Assembly: GCA_029781035.1 (NCBI GenBank)
Contig: JAKOXK010000058.1
Coordinates: forward strand, 1-41,828
Reading direction: 5' to 3'
Source: Armatimonadota bacterium
GTDB lineage: Bacteria; Armatimonadota; Fimbriimonadia; Fimbriimonadales; Fimbriimonadaceae
DNA: 41,828 nt
Shown piece after piece: positions 7,705 to 15,363 of the stretch (position 1 is its first letter; the number at the start of each line of letters is the position of its first letter). Under the pieces are notes generated by a model. It had not been told where the DNA came from, made no database searches, and worked only from the letters and a program-made list of their open reading frames with translations. The position numbers were made by a program, and so were the translations under genes.

Positions 7705-8927
7705 GCGAACGGGCCTATCGCGGTGGTGCGGATCTTCTCTTCGAGGAGGATTCGTCGGGCCAGTTCGACGACACCCTCCGCGGTCACCGCATCAATCTTG
7801 GCCAATGTCTCTTCAAGAGGCACGTCGCGCCCGAACACAAATTCGTTCTTAGCCATGCGGATCATGCGCGAGTTCATGCCTTCCAAGGAAAGGGCCAGCG
7901 TGCCTGAGAGGCTGCGCTTGACCTTGGCGAGCTCGTCCTCAGGCAAGCCGTCAGCCATCAGCTTGTCGAACTCGACTCGAACGACGTGCTCGACCTCTGG
8001 CCATGTTTTCACTCCTGTACCGCCATACACCGTGAACGCACCGCCCACCGAGTAGCCCAGGTGGTAGCTTCCGACGGAATAGGCGAGTCCGCGACGCTCC
8101 CGAACCTCCTGGAACAGCCGGCTGCTCATGCCGCTGCCCAAGACGCCGTCAAGAACGACCATTGTGTAGAGCTCGTCGTCATAGACCGACACACCCTCCG
8201 TCCCGATGCAGAAATGAACCTGTTCAACGTCTTTGGCGACGAGGTTGCGGCCCGGGTTGGGCTTGGGCCTGTCCAGCGACGGGGTCATCGAACCGTTTCG
8301 CAGGGCACCGAGCCGCTCAGTCACTGCATCGACGATCCCGTCGCCCGCCACGTTGCCTGCGACAGCCACAATGACGTTGTCCGCTCGATAGCGTCGATCG
8401 ATATATCCCTTGAGGTCGCCTTGCTCAAAAGAACTGACCGACTCGCGAGTGCCGATGACCGGCCTTCCCAACTCATGTCCGTCCCACAGGCCCTCGATGT
8501 GGAGATCGTGAACATGGTCGCTCGGCTCGTCTTCACCTCGTTTGATCTCTTCCAGGACGACTCCTTTTTCTCGCGCAAGCTCTTCGGGATCCAAGAGTGA
8601 CCCTGTGACCATGTCGGTCAGGACGTCGAGAGCCGTCTCGGAGTCCGTCGCGAGCACCCTGCAGTAGTAGCAGGTCTGCTCCTTGTCCGTAAAGGCGTTG
8701 AGCATCCCGCCCCGGCCCTCTATCTCTTCTGCGATCTGCTTGGCGGTCCTGCGCTGCGTGCCCTTGAAGAGCATGTGCTCGATGAGGTGGGTGATCCCGC
8801 CCTCATGAGGCGTCTCATTGACGCTGCCGGTACGGCACCACAGGCCGATACTGGCGCTCCCGACGTGGGAGACGGACTCGACAAGGACACGGACGCCGTT
8901 GGGCAAGGTCTGTTTGACGACAGGCAT
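7701..8927 (-). CDS. M16-family zinc peptidase (processing-protease type)
   Basis: A 408-residue single-unit M16 peptidase of the YmxG/PqqL type. The inverted zinc motif HLIEH (H47-x-x-E50-H51, in THLIEHMLFKGTQRR) is intact, with the downstream glutamate in VVLEEIKRGED. The second half, the non-catalytic repeat, contains the arginine/tyrosine-rich segment RERRGLAYSVGSYH used for peptide positioning in this family. The length (about 410) fits. These enzymes degrade or process peptides; there is no signal sequence, so it is likely cytosolic. It forms an operon with the sensor kinase downstream (four-base overlap). No Shine-Dalgarno site is seen; CACAAT lies ten bases before the ATG. Confidence 0.92.
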   Translation of the reverse strand: MPVVKQTLPNGVRVLVESVSHVGSASIGLWCRTGSVNETPHEGGITHLIEHMLFKGTQRRTAKQIAEEIEGRGGMLNAFTDKEQTCYYCRVLATDSETALDVLTDMVTGSLLDPEELAREKGVVLEEIKRGEDEPSDHVHDLHIEGLWDGHELGRPVIGTRESVSSFEQGDLKGYIDRRYRADNVIVAVAGNVAGDGIVDAVTERLGALRNGSMTPSLDRPKPNPGRNLVAKDVEQVHFCIGTEGVSVYDDELYTMVVLDGVLGSGMSSRLFQEVRERRGLAYSVGSYHLGYSVGGAFTVYGGTGVKTWPEVEHVVRVEFDKLMADGLPEDELAKVKRSLSGTLALSLEGMNSRMIRMAKNEFVFGRDVPLEETLAKIDAVTAEGVVELARRILLEEKIRTTAIGPFA

Positions 8928-8984
8928 GTGTGGGTTGATTGTGGCCCGACGTTGGGGAAGGAGGACTAGGGACAGGGGGTTTGT

Positions 8985-10178
8985 TCACTTCGATGGATCG
9001 TTCACAACCCCAAGGATAAGCACCATTCGGGTAGACGGATCGAGGACGCTGAACGCGAAGGGGCGGTTGAACCTGTAGGTGTCGCCGGTCGACGCCTTGG
9101 ACATGGCAGCTTCGGTCGCTGCGCTAGCGGACGTGCCCTCTTCGTCAACTTCCACCAGCGTCTTCTGTATGGCTTGAGTGATCCACACAGGCCCAATCTT
9201 GGGAAACTCGGCTTTGCCCTCTGCGACCGACGAGGGGGCCCACTTCGTCAGCCACGGCATCAGGTCGGTCGTTGTGGCGAACTTCCACTTCGGCAGCCAC
9301 AATTCGACGTCGCCTTGGTCCGTCTGGGCCCCGACTGGCCCGTCTCCGAGCAGGAAGGTGAGAGCGTCTTTGTTGTCGAGGAGGACAGCGACCGTCGCGG
9401 TCGCCGCAGGAAGGGTCACCCGCATCTCGAAGCCACAGCGGTAGGGCAGGATCACTCCACTCCAGCTCTTTGTGGTGAATGCCTGTCGCGGCGCGCGGTC
9501 GAACATGAAAGGAACTTGACATTCGGTTCCATCGGCACGTGTGAACGTGCTTGGGGCTGTCATGGCCGGATCAAAGCGCCGTGCCCACTCATCTTTGAAG
9601 GCCACGGCGTTGATAAGTACAGCCGCGCACTCTCGCGGGAATCCGTCCAACATGTGTCCGATCTTGCCCTCAGTTCGTTCCCGTGTCCAGTTGTTGATCT
9701 GGTCGAGCGCCTGGGCGTCGAAGACCGGCACGGTGGATGCCTGAGCATCGAACGACTTCCGGAGGGACTGGACGTAGGCCTCATGGACCGGTGCCTGCTC
9801 GATCCATAGCCCGTTCGCCATGTTCAGAATGCCTGGGCCGTCCAACGGCCTCCACGCTGAGTGCAAGATTCCGAAGGCTCGGACAGCCTCGTCCGATGAG
9901 GCGGTCAGATGCAGAGCCTGGCCCAACTCGGCCTCGGTCTTGCCCGCCGCACCAGTCCAAAGCATGGCAAGCGCCTCTGTCAGGCTGCTCGGCGACACGG
10001 CCCAGTTCGCGTTTGGGGAGTTCTTCACCCGGGACTTGAGCAGATCGAGCCCCGCTTCGCTCGAAGGAGCGAGGACCGTGACGGTGGCCGCTTCGTCCGG
10101 AGTGAGCTTCCTCGCGACTGGTCCGTGGCAACCACAAGCGCTCAGACAAAGAGGAACGAGTGCCCAGCGAGCCTTCAT
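8985..10178 (-). CDS. Serpin lipoprotein (predicted inhibitory serine protease inhibitor)
   Basis: A 397-residue serpin with a lipoprotein signal (LCLSAC lipobox, lipidated Cys in LSACGCHG). Serpin landmarks in order: NWAVSPSSLTEALAMLWTGA, LINAVAFKDEWARRF, the hinge VDEEGTSASAAT, and FNRPFAFSVLDPSTRMVLILGVV. The hinge has the small-residue P15-P9 pattern of inhibitory serpins. Counting from the hinge Gly (P15), and by equal length to FNRPF, P1-P1' is Ala-Ser (SKA|STG), suggesting an elastase-like target. Serpins trap serine or cysteine proteases by cleavage and insertion of the loop; here the protein would act at the envelope surface. Start set at 10178 by the lipoprotein signal and purine-rich AAAGAGAC; the frame runs further upstream but would overlap the sigma-factor region. 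Confidence 0.92.
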   Translation of the reverse strand: MKARWALVPLCLSACGCHGPVARKLTPDEAATVTVLAPSSEAGLDLLKSRVKNSPNANWAVSPSSLTEALAMLWTGAAGKTEAELGQALHLTASSDEAVRAFGILHSAWRPLDGPGILNMANGLWIEQAPVHEAYVQSLRKSFDAQASTVPVFDAQALDQINNWTRERTEGKIGHMLDGFPRECAAVLINAVAFKDEWARRFDPAMTAPSTFTRADGTECQVPFMFDRAPRQAFTTKSWSGVILPYRCGFEMRVTLPAATATVAVLLDNKDALTFLLGDGPVGAQTDQGDVELWLPKWKFATTTDLMPWLTKWAPSSVAEGKAEFPKIGPVWITQAIQKTLVEVDEEGTSASAATEAAMSKASTGDTYRFNRPFAFSVLDPSTRMVLILGVVNDPSK

Positions 10179-10377
10179 GTCTCTTTCTAAGCCGACCGGC
10201 TTGGAGGCGTTCACTCGAACATCTGCCCTGGTGAATCCTGTCGGCAAGATCCAGAAACTCCACAAACACGGGCCCATCGGGCGAAACCGGGAACCTGGCA
10301 AGTCGTCTGACGGGTGTATGATGGTGGCAAGGAGCGCCTTGAGGCTCAATCTCGGGATGCCGGTGAAGAGCGCATCG

Positions 10378-10968
10378 ATGGATACGCGGATCGAACGCGA
10401 CAGCGACGAAGCGCTTGTGGCCTCGGCGCGGAACGGGGATTTCGCCGCCTTCGAGACACTTTTCGAGCGCCATCGCAACCTCGTTTACCGGTTCGTCTAC
10501 CAGATGTCGAACCGGCGGGACGATGCCGAGGATTTGACGCAGGAAGTGTTCGTCCGCGCCTATCAGAACCTGCACCGCTACCGAGATGAGGCCAAGTTCA
10601 CGACCTGGCTGTTGCGCATCGCTACGAACCTGGCAACCGACCGGGCCCGAATGGCTAACCGGCGCCAAGCTCTGGAGAACCAGGAGTCAGGCGCTCAGGG
10701 GGCCCTGGCCTGGATGACGGTCGGCGCGACTGAGGATCCCGTCGAGAACCTTGAACACGACCGGAGGATCGAGGCGGTCAAGCGTGCTCTCTCGGCGTTG
10801 CCAGACCATCACCGTAACGTCATTGTGTTGCGGGACATCGAGGAAATGGATTACAAGGACATTGCTGTAACGCTGAACTGCACGGTTGGCGGGGCGAAAT
10901 TGAGAGTGCTGAGGGCCCGACGGGCACTGCGCGACCGCGTGACGGCGTTGCTCGCGGACGAGGTGTGA
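10378..10968 (+). CDS. ECF RNA polymerase sigma factor
   Basis: A 196-residue sigma-70 family protein. Region 2: LVASARNGDFAAFETLFERH, then DDAEDLTQEVFVRAYQNLHRY and FTTWLLRIATNLATD. Region 4: ALSALPDHHRNVIVLRDIEEMDY followed by the helix-turn-helix IAVTLNCTVGGAKLRVLRARR. It directs RNA polymerase to a stress or envelope regulon. The start at 10378 is preceded by GAAGAG seven bases upstream; ATG at 10357 and at 10321 are in-frame alternatives. Its stop overlaps the start of the next gene, a single-pass membrane protein likely to be the anti-sigma factor, followed by an HtrA-like protein. The arrangement resembles a sigma/anti-sigma/protease-like RseA-DegS logic, though here the protease-like protein is probably inactive. 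Confidence 0.93.
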   Translation: MDTRIERDSDEALVASARNGDFAAFETLFERHRNLVYRFVYQMSNRRDDAEDLTQEVFVRAYQNLHRYRDEAKFTTWLLRIATNLATDRARMANRRQALENQESGAQGALAWMTVGATEDPVENLEHDRRIEAVKRALSALPDHHRNVIVLRDIEEMDYKDIAVTLNCTVGGAKLRVLRARRALRDRVTALLADEV

Positions 10969-11729
10969 GAGTGAAGCGAAGAGACGAAATCATCCATGCG
11001 GCATTTGAGGGAGGCGCCGAATCGTTGCGACCTCGGCTTGATCGTGCTGGCAAGAAGGAACTCGACGGCCTCATCGACATCAAGTCGGCCCTGAAGTCCC
11101 TGGCCGACGTTCCTGAATGCCAACTCTCCAACGAGCACCTCCGCAACGCCGTGCTCAACCGGCCGTCAGTGCCGACGCGTCCGAGGACGTACTGGCTCGC
11201 CACCCCGCTGGTCATGGCTGCGGGGCTCGCCGCGGTCTTCTTCTTGAGCAGGCCCCAGCCTGCCACAAATTCGCCCGTCGCAGAGCGTTCGGGGACGAGT
11301 GTCCCTGCCACGCTCCCGATCGAGAGTGTCCCACAGAAGGGATCTGCTGAGGAACATGTTGCCGTGAAGGTGAGGGACAACGTTCCGGCTCCTTCGGTGG
11401 TTGCCGCTCAGGCCGCGTCGACCACGAGGCCAGTCCGTCGGCACCACGCGGCCTCCAAGGCGCCTAAGATTGACAGCGGTCTGGTCGTGCGGCTCGCCGA
11501 TTCGAACACGTTTGACGGCGCTCACGAGGCGGCCAACCGCTCCACCGCCTCAGACGTTGCAGCGACTGAATCCTACAAGGATGTTGCTGCCTCGGAGTCT
11601 CTACCAACGGCCGGTGGTGCGGTCGAGTCGGCGCCAGAGCCTGTCGTCGTCATCACTCGGGACACGGGCAACGGAGCGTCCGAAGCACAAGAGGTCAAGG
11701 CACCCAGCAATGTTGTTTTTGGCGGCTAG
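10965..11729 (+). CDS. Probable anti-sigma factor, single-pass membrane protein
   Basis: A 254-residue protein whose GTG start overlaps the TGA of the sigma gene (GTGTGA); GTG at 10971 is an alternative. The N-terminal 75 residues are soluble and helical (RDEIIHAAFEGG, KELDGLIDIKSALKSLADV), then one membrane helix (about 76-95, WLATPLVMAAGLAAVFFLS), then a disordered Ala/Ser/Thr/Pro-rich outer segment of about 155 residues. Topology and position suggest a membrane anti-sigma factor holding the sigma factor at the membrane. No HxxxCxxC zinc motif is present, so it is not a classical ZAS-type anti-sigma. Function is inferred from context. The last 20 bases overlap the start of the pseudoprotease gene. 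Confidence 0.65.
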   Translation: MRVKRRDEIIHAAFEGGAESLRPRLDRAGKKELDGLIDIKSALKSLADVPECQLSNEHLRNAVLNRPSVPTRPRTYWLATPLVMAAGLAAVFFLSRPQPATNSPVAERSGTSVPATLPIESVPQKGSAEEHVAVKVRDNVPAPSVVAAQAASTTRPVRRHHAASKAPKIDSGLVVRLADSNTFDGAHEAANRSTASDVAATESYKDVAASESLPTAGGAVESAPEPVVVITRDTGNGASEAQEVKAPSNVVFGG

Positions 11730-12837
11730 TCTCCTCGGAATTGTGATCGGCGCCACGCAGCAGCAGGCCGTTCTCCGGAACCCTGCGTGGGCCAAGGTCG
11801 AACCAAATCTGGTTCGGATCGATTCCGTGGGGCAGTCTCCCGGCTTGGCTGTGCTCATTGACCCGAACGGCTATTTTCTGGCGCACCGCAACGCGGTCGT
11901 GTCGCAGCCGGCCGTTGGTCGGACGAGTTCGGGCGAAGTCGTCCTGCTAACGATCGTCTCAAGCGACGACCAAACGCAGCTCATCCTGCTCCATGCCGAG
12001 AACTGGATAGCGAAGGGCCGGACTGGAGTGAAAGTTGCGGACAAAGTCCCTGCGGGCAGTCAGGTTTTCGCCGCAACCCCGGCTGGCCCCATCATGGGCG
12101 AACTCGTCAGCGACCAGAGAGTGGGACAGATGCGTCCATCCCTGCGGTACGCGCCGCTGTGCGAGGTGCGTCTCGAGTCGAACATCGCTCCGGTTGCCGG
12201 GGCGCTTGTCTTCGATACCAACGGCGGTCTGACGGGCGTCCTCGGAGCGACCCTGACCCCGAACAACGACCAGCTGGCCTATGCCAAGCGCCAAGCGGAA
12301 GGCGACCCCAGTGCAAGTCGCGGCTCATCGGGCATAGGTCGGTTAGGTGGCGGGGGGGGCGGCGTGGCCCCCGGTAAGGCCTCCAGCGGTGCCAACGATG
12401 TCACGAAAAACGTGAAAGGCAGTCTCCCCTATGGCCCGCAGGGAATGACCGTTGCTTATTCGCTGAGCCCAGTCGTCATCCAGCACGCGGTGGAGGGCTT
12501 CCTCAGTGACGACCACAAGGTCGAGCACCCCAGTATCGGGATCTTTTTCAAGTCTTCAGCCTCGCCAGGCGCACTGATCGAGGAAGTCTTGAACGGATCG
12601 CCTGCAGCAGAAGCGGGCATCAAGGTCGGGGACTTAGTGACAGCGGTGGACGGTGAACCGATCAAAGGGCCCGTGGACCTTGCGATCGCCCTCTTCAAGC
12701 ACAAAGTCGGCGACCAAGTCAAAGTGCAAGTCCATCGTGAGGACAAGGACATCGCCTTTGACGTCAAGGTTCGGTCTCAGAGCGAAACCTTTTGGACTTC
12801 CTTGACCTGCCACCGGATGGTCGACTGGCCGTTGTAG
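11710..12837 (+). CDS. HtrA/DegP-like PDZ protein without catalytic triad (pseudoprotease)
   Basis: A 375-residue protein: export signal or anchor (MLFLAASLLGIVIGA), trypsin-like fold (about 30-185), Gly/Ser-rich linker (about 200-235) and a PDZ domain (about 270-360, IEEVLNGSPAAEAGIKVGDLVTAVDGEPI). The segments LIDPNGYFLAH and RLESNIAPVAGALVFDTNGGLTGVL match the places where HtrA proteins carry their catalytic His and Ser, but those positions are Ala62 and Val162/Ala163, and the Asp position is Gln (about 90). It is probably a binding or sensing protein in the sigma/anti-sigma operon. Start at 11710, inside the end of the previous gene. The last 20 codons run through the antisense end of recJ. 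An eight-G tract (12352-12359) lies in the linker. Confidence 0.75.
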   Translation: MLFLAASLLGIVIGATQQQAVLRNPAWAKVEPNLVRIDSVGQSPGLAVLIDPNGYFLAHRNAVVSQPAVGRTSSGEVVLLTIVSSDDQTQLILLHAENWIAKGRTGVKVADKVPAGSQVFAATPAGPIMGELVSDQRVGQMRPSLRYAPLCEVRLESNIAPVAGALVFDTNGGLTGVLGATLTPNNDQLAYAKRQAEGDPSASRGSSGIGRLGGGGGGVAPGKASSGANDVTKNVKGSLPYGPQGMTVAYSLSPVVIQHAVEGFLSDDHKVEHPSIGIFFKSSASPGALIEEVLNGSPAAEAGIKVGDLVTAVDGEPIKGPVDLAIALFKHKVGDQVKVQVHREDKDIAFDVKVRSQSETFWTSLTCHRMVDWPL

Positions 12838-14501
12838 CGGTTCTCCTCCAGCGAGAACGCCACATCCACTGGGTCGCCAGGATCAAGCTCGGCGAGCCGC
12901 CTGCCGATGCCAAACGCCATGCCCGGCATCATTCCGGCTTCCGTGCCAAATGTCACCCTCGCATGGTCGGGGTTTGACGTCGGATTGAGGCCCACAAGCC
13001 TGACCCCGCGCACAGCAAAGACGGGTTCCGGGTTGGCGTTTCCGTAGGGTTCCAGCCTCTGCAGATCGGCCCAAACCTCAGGGCTGGCCTCGTGTGCGGC
13101 GACCTCGGCGTCCAGCTCGATCCGGGGGCGGAAATCATCGGGCTTGAGGGTGGCTCGCGCCAACTCCTCGATGGCGGACGTGAACGCTGGCAGTTTGTCC
13201 GTCTTCAGGCTGAATCCGGCGGCCATCTCGTGGCCCCCACCGCCGAGGGTCAGATGCCGCGTGGCCCGGACGGCCTCTCCAAGGTCAAAGCCCGGTATCG
13301 ACCGGGCGGAACCTTTGGCGACACCATCGGCGACCGACAGGACGAACGCCGGGCGGCGGAACCGCTCCACGAGCCTTCCTGCGACAAGCCCGATCACTCC
13401 TGGGTGCCAACTCTGGTTTGCGAGAACGAGGGTGTAGTTCGATTCGAGTCCTTCCTGTTCCACCTGTGCGACTGCTTCGTCAACAGAACGGCTCTGCTCA
13501 GCACGGCGATCGTTGTTGATTGTGTCAAGGCGGCTTGCGATGAGGTTGGCCTGGATCTCGTCCTCAGTCAACAAGAGGTCGAGTGCGATCGCCGAGTCGT
13601 CGATGCGCCCCACGGCGTTGATGCGTGGGCCGAGCTGAAAGCCGATGTTGCGGGCGGTCAGTTGGGGTTTTGTGGCCAAGTCCGCGACGCGAAGGAGAGC
13701 CTGAAGGCCCGTCTTCTTGGTCTCACGCAGTGTCGTCAAGCCGAAGTGCGTGATGATTCGGTTTTCATCCAGGAGGGGCATTACATCCGCGACCGTTCCC
13801 AGGACGGCGAGGTCTAAGTAGGCTCGGTAGAACTGCTCCACACGGTGCCCGAGTTCGGCCGTGATGCCTGCGCACAGCTTGAAGACGACTCCCACGCCTG
13901 AGAGCTCGGGCCATGGGTAGCGCGAGTCCGGCCGGTGGGGGTTCACGACGGCGACCGCGTCAGGCAATGTGTCGCCGACTTGGTGGTGGTCGGTGACCAC
14001 GACGGTCATGCCGGCTTCCTTGGCGGCGAGCACCTGTTCGTGGGCGCTGATCCCGCAGTCACAGGTCAGAAACAGGCTCGCTCCCTTCTCCCTGGCCCAC
14101 TCGACTGCGTCGAGATGGATCCCGTACCCCTCGCGAAGGCGGTGAGGTACGTGCGGGATCACCTCGCAACCGATCCTGCCGAGAAAACGGGTCAAGAGCG
14201 CGGCACTGGTCACGCCGTCCACGTCGTAATCGCCGTGAATATAGATGGTTTCCTGGCGTTCCCTAGCTCCGAGGATGGCTTTCACTGCGGGTGCAAAGTC
14301 CGGCAGAAGGGTCGGATCGTGAAGATGTTCGAGGCTGGGATGGAGGAACCGGTCCGCTTCGGTCGGGTCGGTGAAGCCGCGGTTGACGAGCACGGCGGCG
14401 ACGATCGGCGGAACTCCCAGTTGGCTGGCTAGGGCCCGTTCCGCCAGCAGGTCACGCTTCGGGACAATCCAGACGGGGGTGGTCTCCGGTGCCAGGGTCA
14501 T
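12777..14501 (-). CDS. recJ: Single-strand-specific 5'-3' exonuclease RecJ
   Basis: A 574-residue DHH-family nuclease. Motifs: IHGDYDVDGVTSAALL (motif I), LTCDCGIS, VVTDHHQVGD (DHH), and the DHHA1 segment LTLGGGGHEMAAGFSL, followed by an OB-fold-like C-terminal part (FAVRGVRLVGLNP to RWQVKEVQKVSL). RecJ degrades single-stranded DNA 5' to 3' in RecFOR recombination and mismatch repair; recO is also in this window. Start taken at the ATG at 14501 (MTLAPETTPV) because TATGCT lies exactly seven bases upstream; an ATG four codons earlier (14513) overlaps that box. Length fits RecJ. The 3' end overlaps the convergent pseudoprotease gene by 61 bases. Confidence 0.95.
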   Translation of the reverse strand: MTLAPETTPVWIVPKRDLLAERALASQLGVPPIVAAVLVNRGFTDPTEADRFLHPSLEHLHDPTLLPDFAPAVKAILGARERQETIYIHGDYDVDGVTSAALLTRFLGRIGCEVIPHVPHRLREGYGIHLDAVEWAREKGASLFLTCDCGISAHEQVLAAKEAGMTVVVTDHHQVGDTLPDAVAVVNPHRPDSRYPWPELSGVGVVFKLCAGITAELGHRVEQFYRAYLDLAVLGTVADVMPLLDENRIITHFGLTTLRETKKTGLQALLRVADLATKPQLTARNIGFQLGPRINAVGRIDDSAIALDLLLTEDEIQANLIASRLDTINNDRRAEQSRSVDEAVAQVEQEGLESNYTLVLANQSWHPGVIGLVAGRLVERFRRPAFVLSVADGVAKGSARSIPGFDLGEAVRATRHLTLGGGGHEMAAGFSLKTDKLPAFTSAIEELARATLKPDDFRPRIELDAEVAAHEASPEVWADLQRLEPYGNANPEPVFAVRGVRLVGLNPTSNPDHARVTFGTEAGMMPGMAFGIGRRLAELDPGDPVDVAFSLEENRYNGQSTIRWQVKEVQKVSL

Positions 14502-14508
14502 GGTCAAA

Positions 14509-14514
14509 AGCATA
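14509..14514 (-). promoter_or_regulatory. Putative -10 box TATGCT of recJ (leaderless type)
   Basis: Reading on the minus strand, TATGCT is followed by TTTGACC and then ATG (14501). The seven-base spacing matches other first genes here and selects 14501 as the start. Confidence 0.5.
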
Positions 14515-14630
14515 GACGATTGTCGGGCGGTCGTTTTTCGACTCTCGCCGACAGATGAGCCGTTCGTAACGAAACGGCGGGGGCCCCGTTGTTTGACCCA
14601 AGGACCGATCTAGAATGAGCCGCCCGTCCG

Positions 14631-15158
14631 ATGTCTGGAGACCCCGAACTCTTGGAATACAGCTTCAAAGCATGGGAGCGACAGCCTTGGCGGCGGTCTG
14701 CCGCCCTTTCCGGCATGCTGATCGCGGGCGCCTCCGGATTGCTCTTGCTCCACCACCCGGTTTTCGCACTGCTCGGAGCCCTGATCGTGTTCGTGTCGAC
14801 GGCCGAGCTGTTCCTGCCGGTGAAGTACAGGCTCGACAAGACCGAGGCGCGTCAACAAGTGGGATTCAGCGTGACCGCCATCAAGTGGACCGATGTGAAG
14901 CGCATCGTCCGAGTGGACGACGGCGTCAGGCTCAGCCCCTTCGACGCTCCGAACCGTCTCGATGCGTTCAGAGGTGTGTTCTTGCGGTATGCAAGCAACG
15001 AGGACGACGTTTGGAGCACAATACGCGTACTCTGGCATGACAATGCGGTCACTGTGGGAAGAGAATCTGAGTCCGGACCAGAAAGCGGAGATGGTGGAGA
15101 AAGTGGCGCAGGCGATCCACAAGCGCGGTCTGGAGACCCCAGCGATCCTGTTTCTTGA
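14631..15158 (+). CDS. Small membrane protein, PH-like domain
   Basis: A 175-residue protein, not recognised as a named family. Two close hydrophobic segments (about 25-62, AALSGMLIAGASGLLLLHH and FALLGALIVFVSTAELFLP) form a membrane hairpin, followed by a segment resembling bacterial PH-like domains (KYRLDKTEARQQVGF, TAIKWTDVKRIVRVDDGVRL). The last 40 residues are polar and low in complexity (ESESGPESGDGG) and lie entirely over the next gene in another frame. It is probably the first gene of, or a neighbour to, the DUF6754 cluster. The start at 14631 is preferred over an ORF starting at 14615 in a different frame, whose product has no such hydrophobic pattern. Confidence 0.62.
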   Translation: MSGDPELLEYSFKAWERQPWRRSAALSGMLIAGASGLLLLHHPVFALLGALIVFVSTAELFLPVKYRLDKTEARQQVGFSVTAIKWTDVKRIVRVDDGVRLSPFDAPNRLDAFRGVFLRYASNEDDVWSTIRVLWHDNAVTVGRESESGPESGDGGESGAGDPQARSGDPSDPVS

Positions 15159-15363
15159 AATGCACAAGCCGCTCGCCGGCTTGGCTTCGCAGTCGATGGT
15201 CGTCTTCTCGCCCTTCCTGATCCCGTTCCTGGGATTCAAGGGCGTTGACGACTACAGCCAGCTGGTCGGTGACCGAGCCGCGATCGAGAGCGTGATCCAA
15301 CGGCTCGAAGACCTGCGACTCAACCCAACAGGAGGATCTGAAAACCTCGATGCAATGGTATGA
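15037..15363 (+). CDS. Small protein opening the DUF6754 membrane cluster
   Basis: A 108-residue protein of unknown function (start ATG at 15037 or 15043). The N-terminal half is charged and helical (LSPDQKAEMVEKVAQAIHKRG), followed by LETPAILFLEMHKPLAGLASQ and one hydrophobic segment (MVVFSPFLIPFLGF), then a polar helix (DRAAIESVIQRLEDLRL). It looks like a peripheral or single-span membrane subunit. It overlaps the end of the preceding gene by 116-122 bases and the start of the DUF6754 gene by 14 bases, so it belongs to the tightly coupled run ending in recO. TACTCT nine bases before ATG 15043 could be a cluster promoter, but this is weak. Confidence 0.7.
   Translation: MTMRSLWEENLSPDQKAEMVEKVAQAIHKRGLETPAILFLEMHKPLAGLASQSMVVFSPFLIPFLGFKGVDDYSQLVGDRAAIESVIQRLEDLRLNPTGGSENLDAMV

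Noticed and set aside
10290-10322. Possible ECF autoregulatory promoter (GGAACCT at 10290, TATGAT at 10317)
   Set aside because: GGAACCT resembles an ECF -35, but the 20-base distance to TATGAT does not fit the usual 15-17 and no similar pair was found elsewhere in the window.
14615-15040. 141-codon ORF overlapping the PH-like gene
   Set aside because: Arg/Ala-rich product without hydrophobic pattern; the frame starting at 14631 has two clear membrane helices and a domain-like segment.
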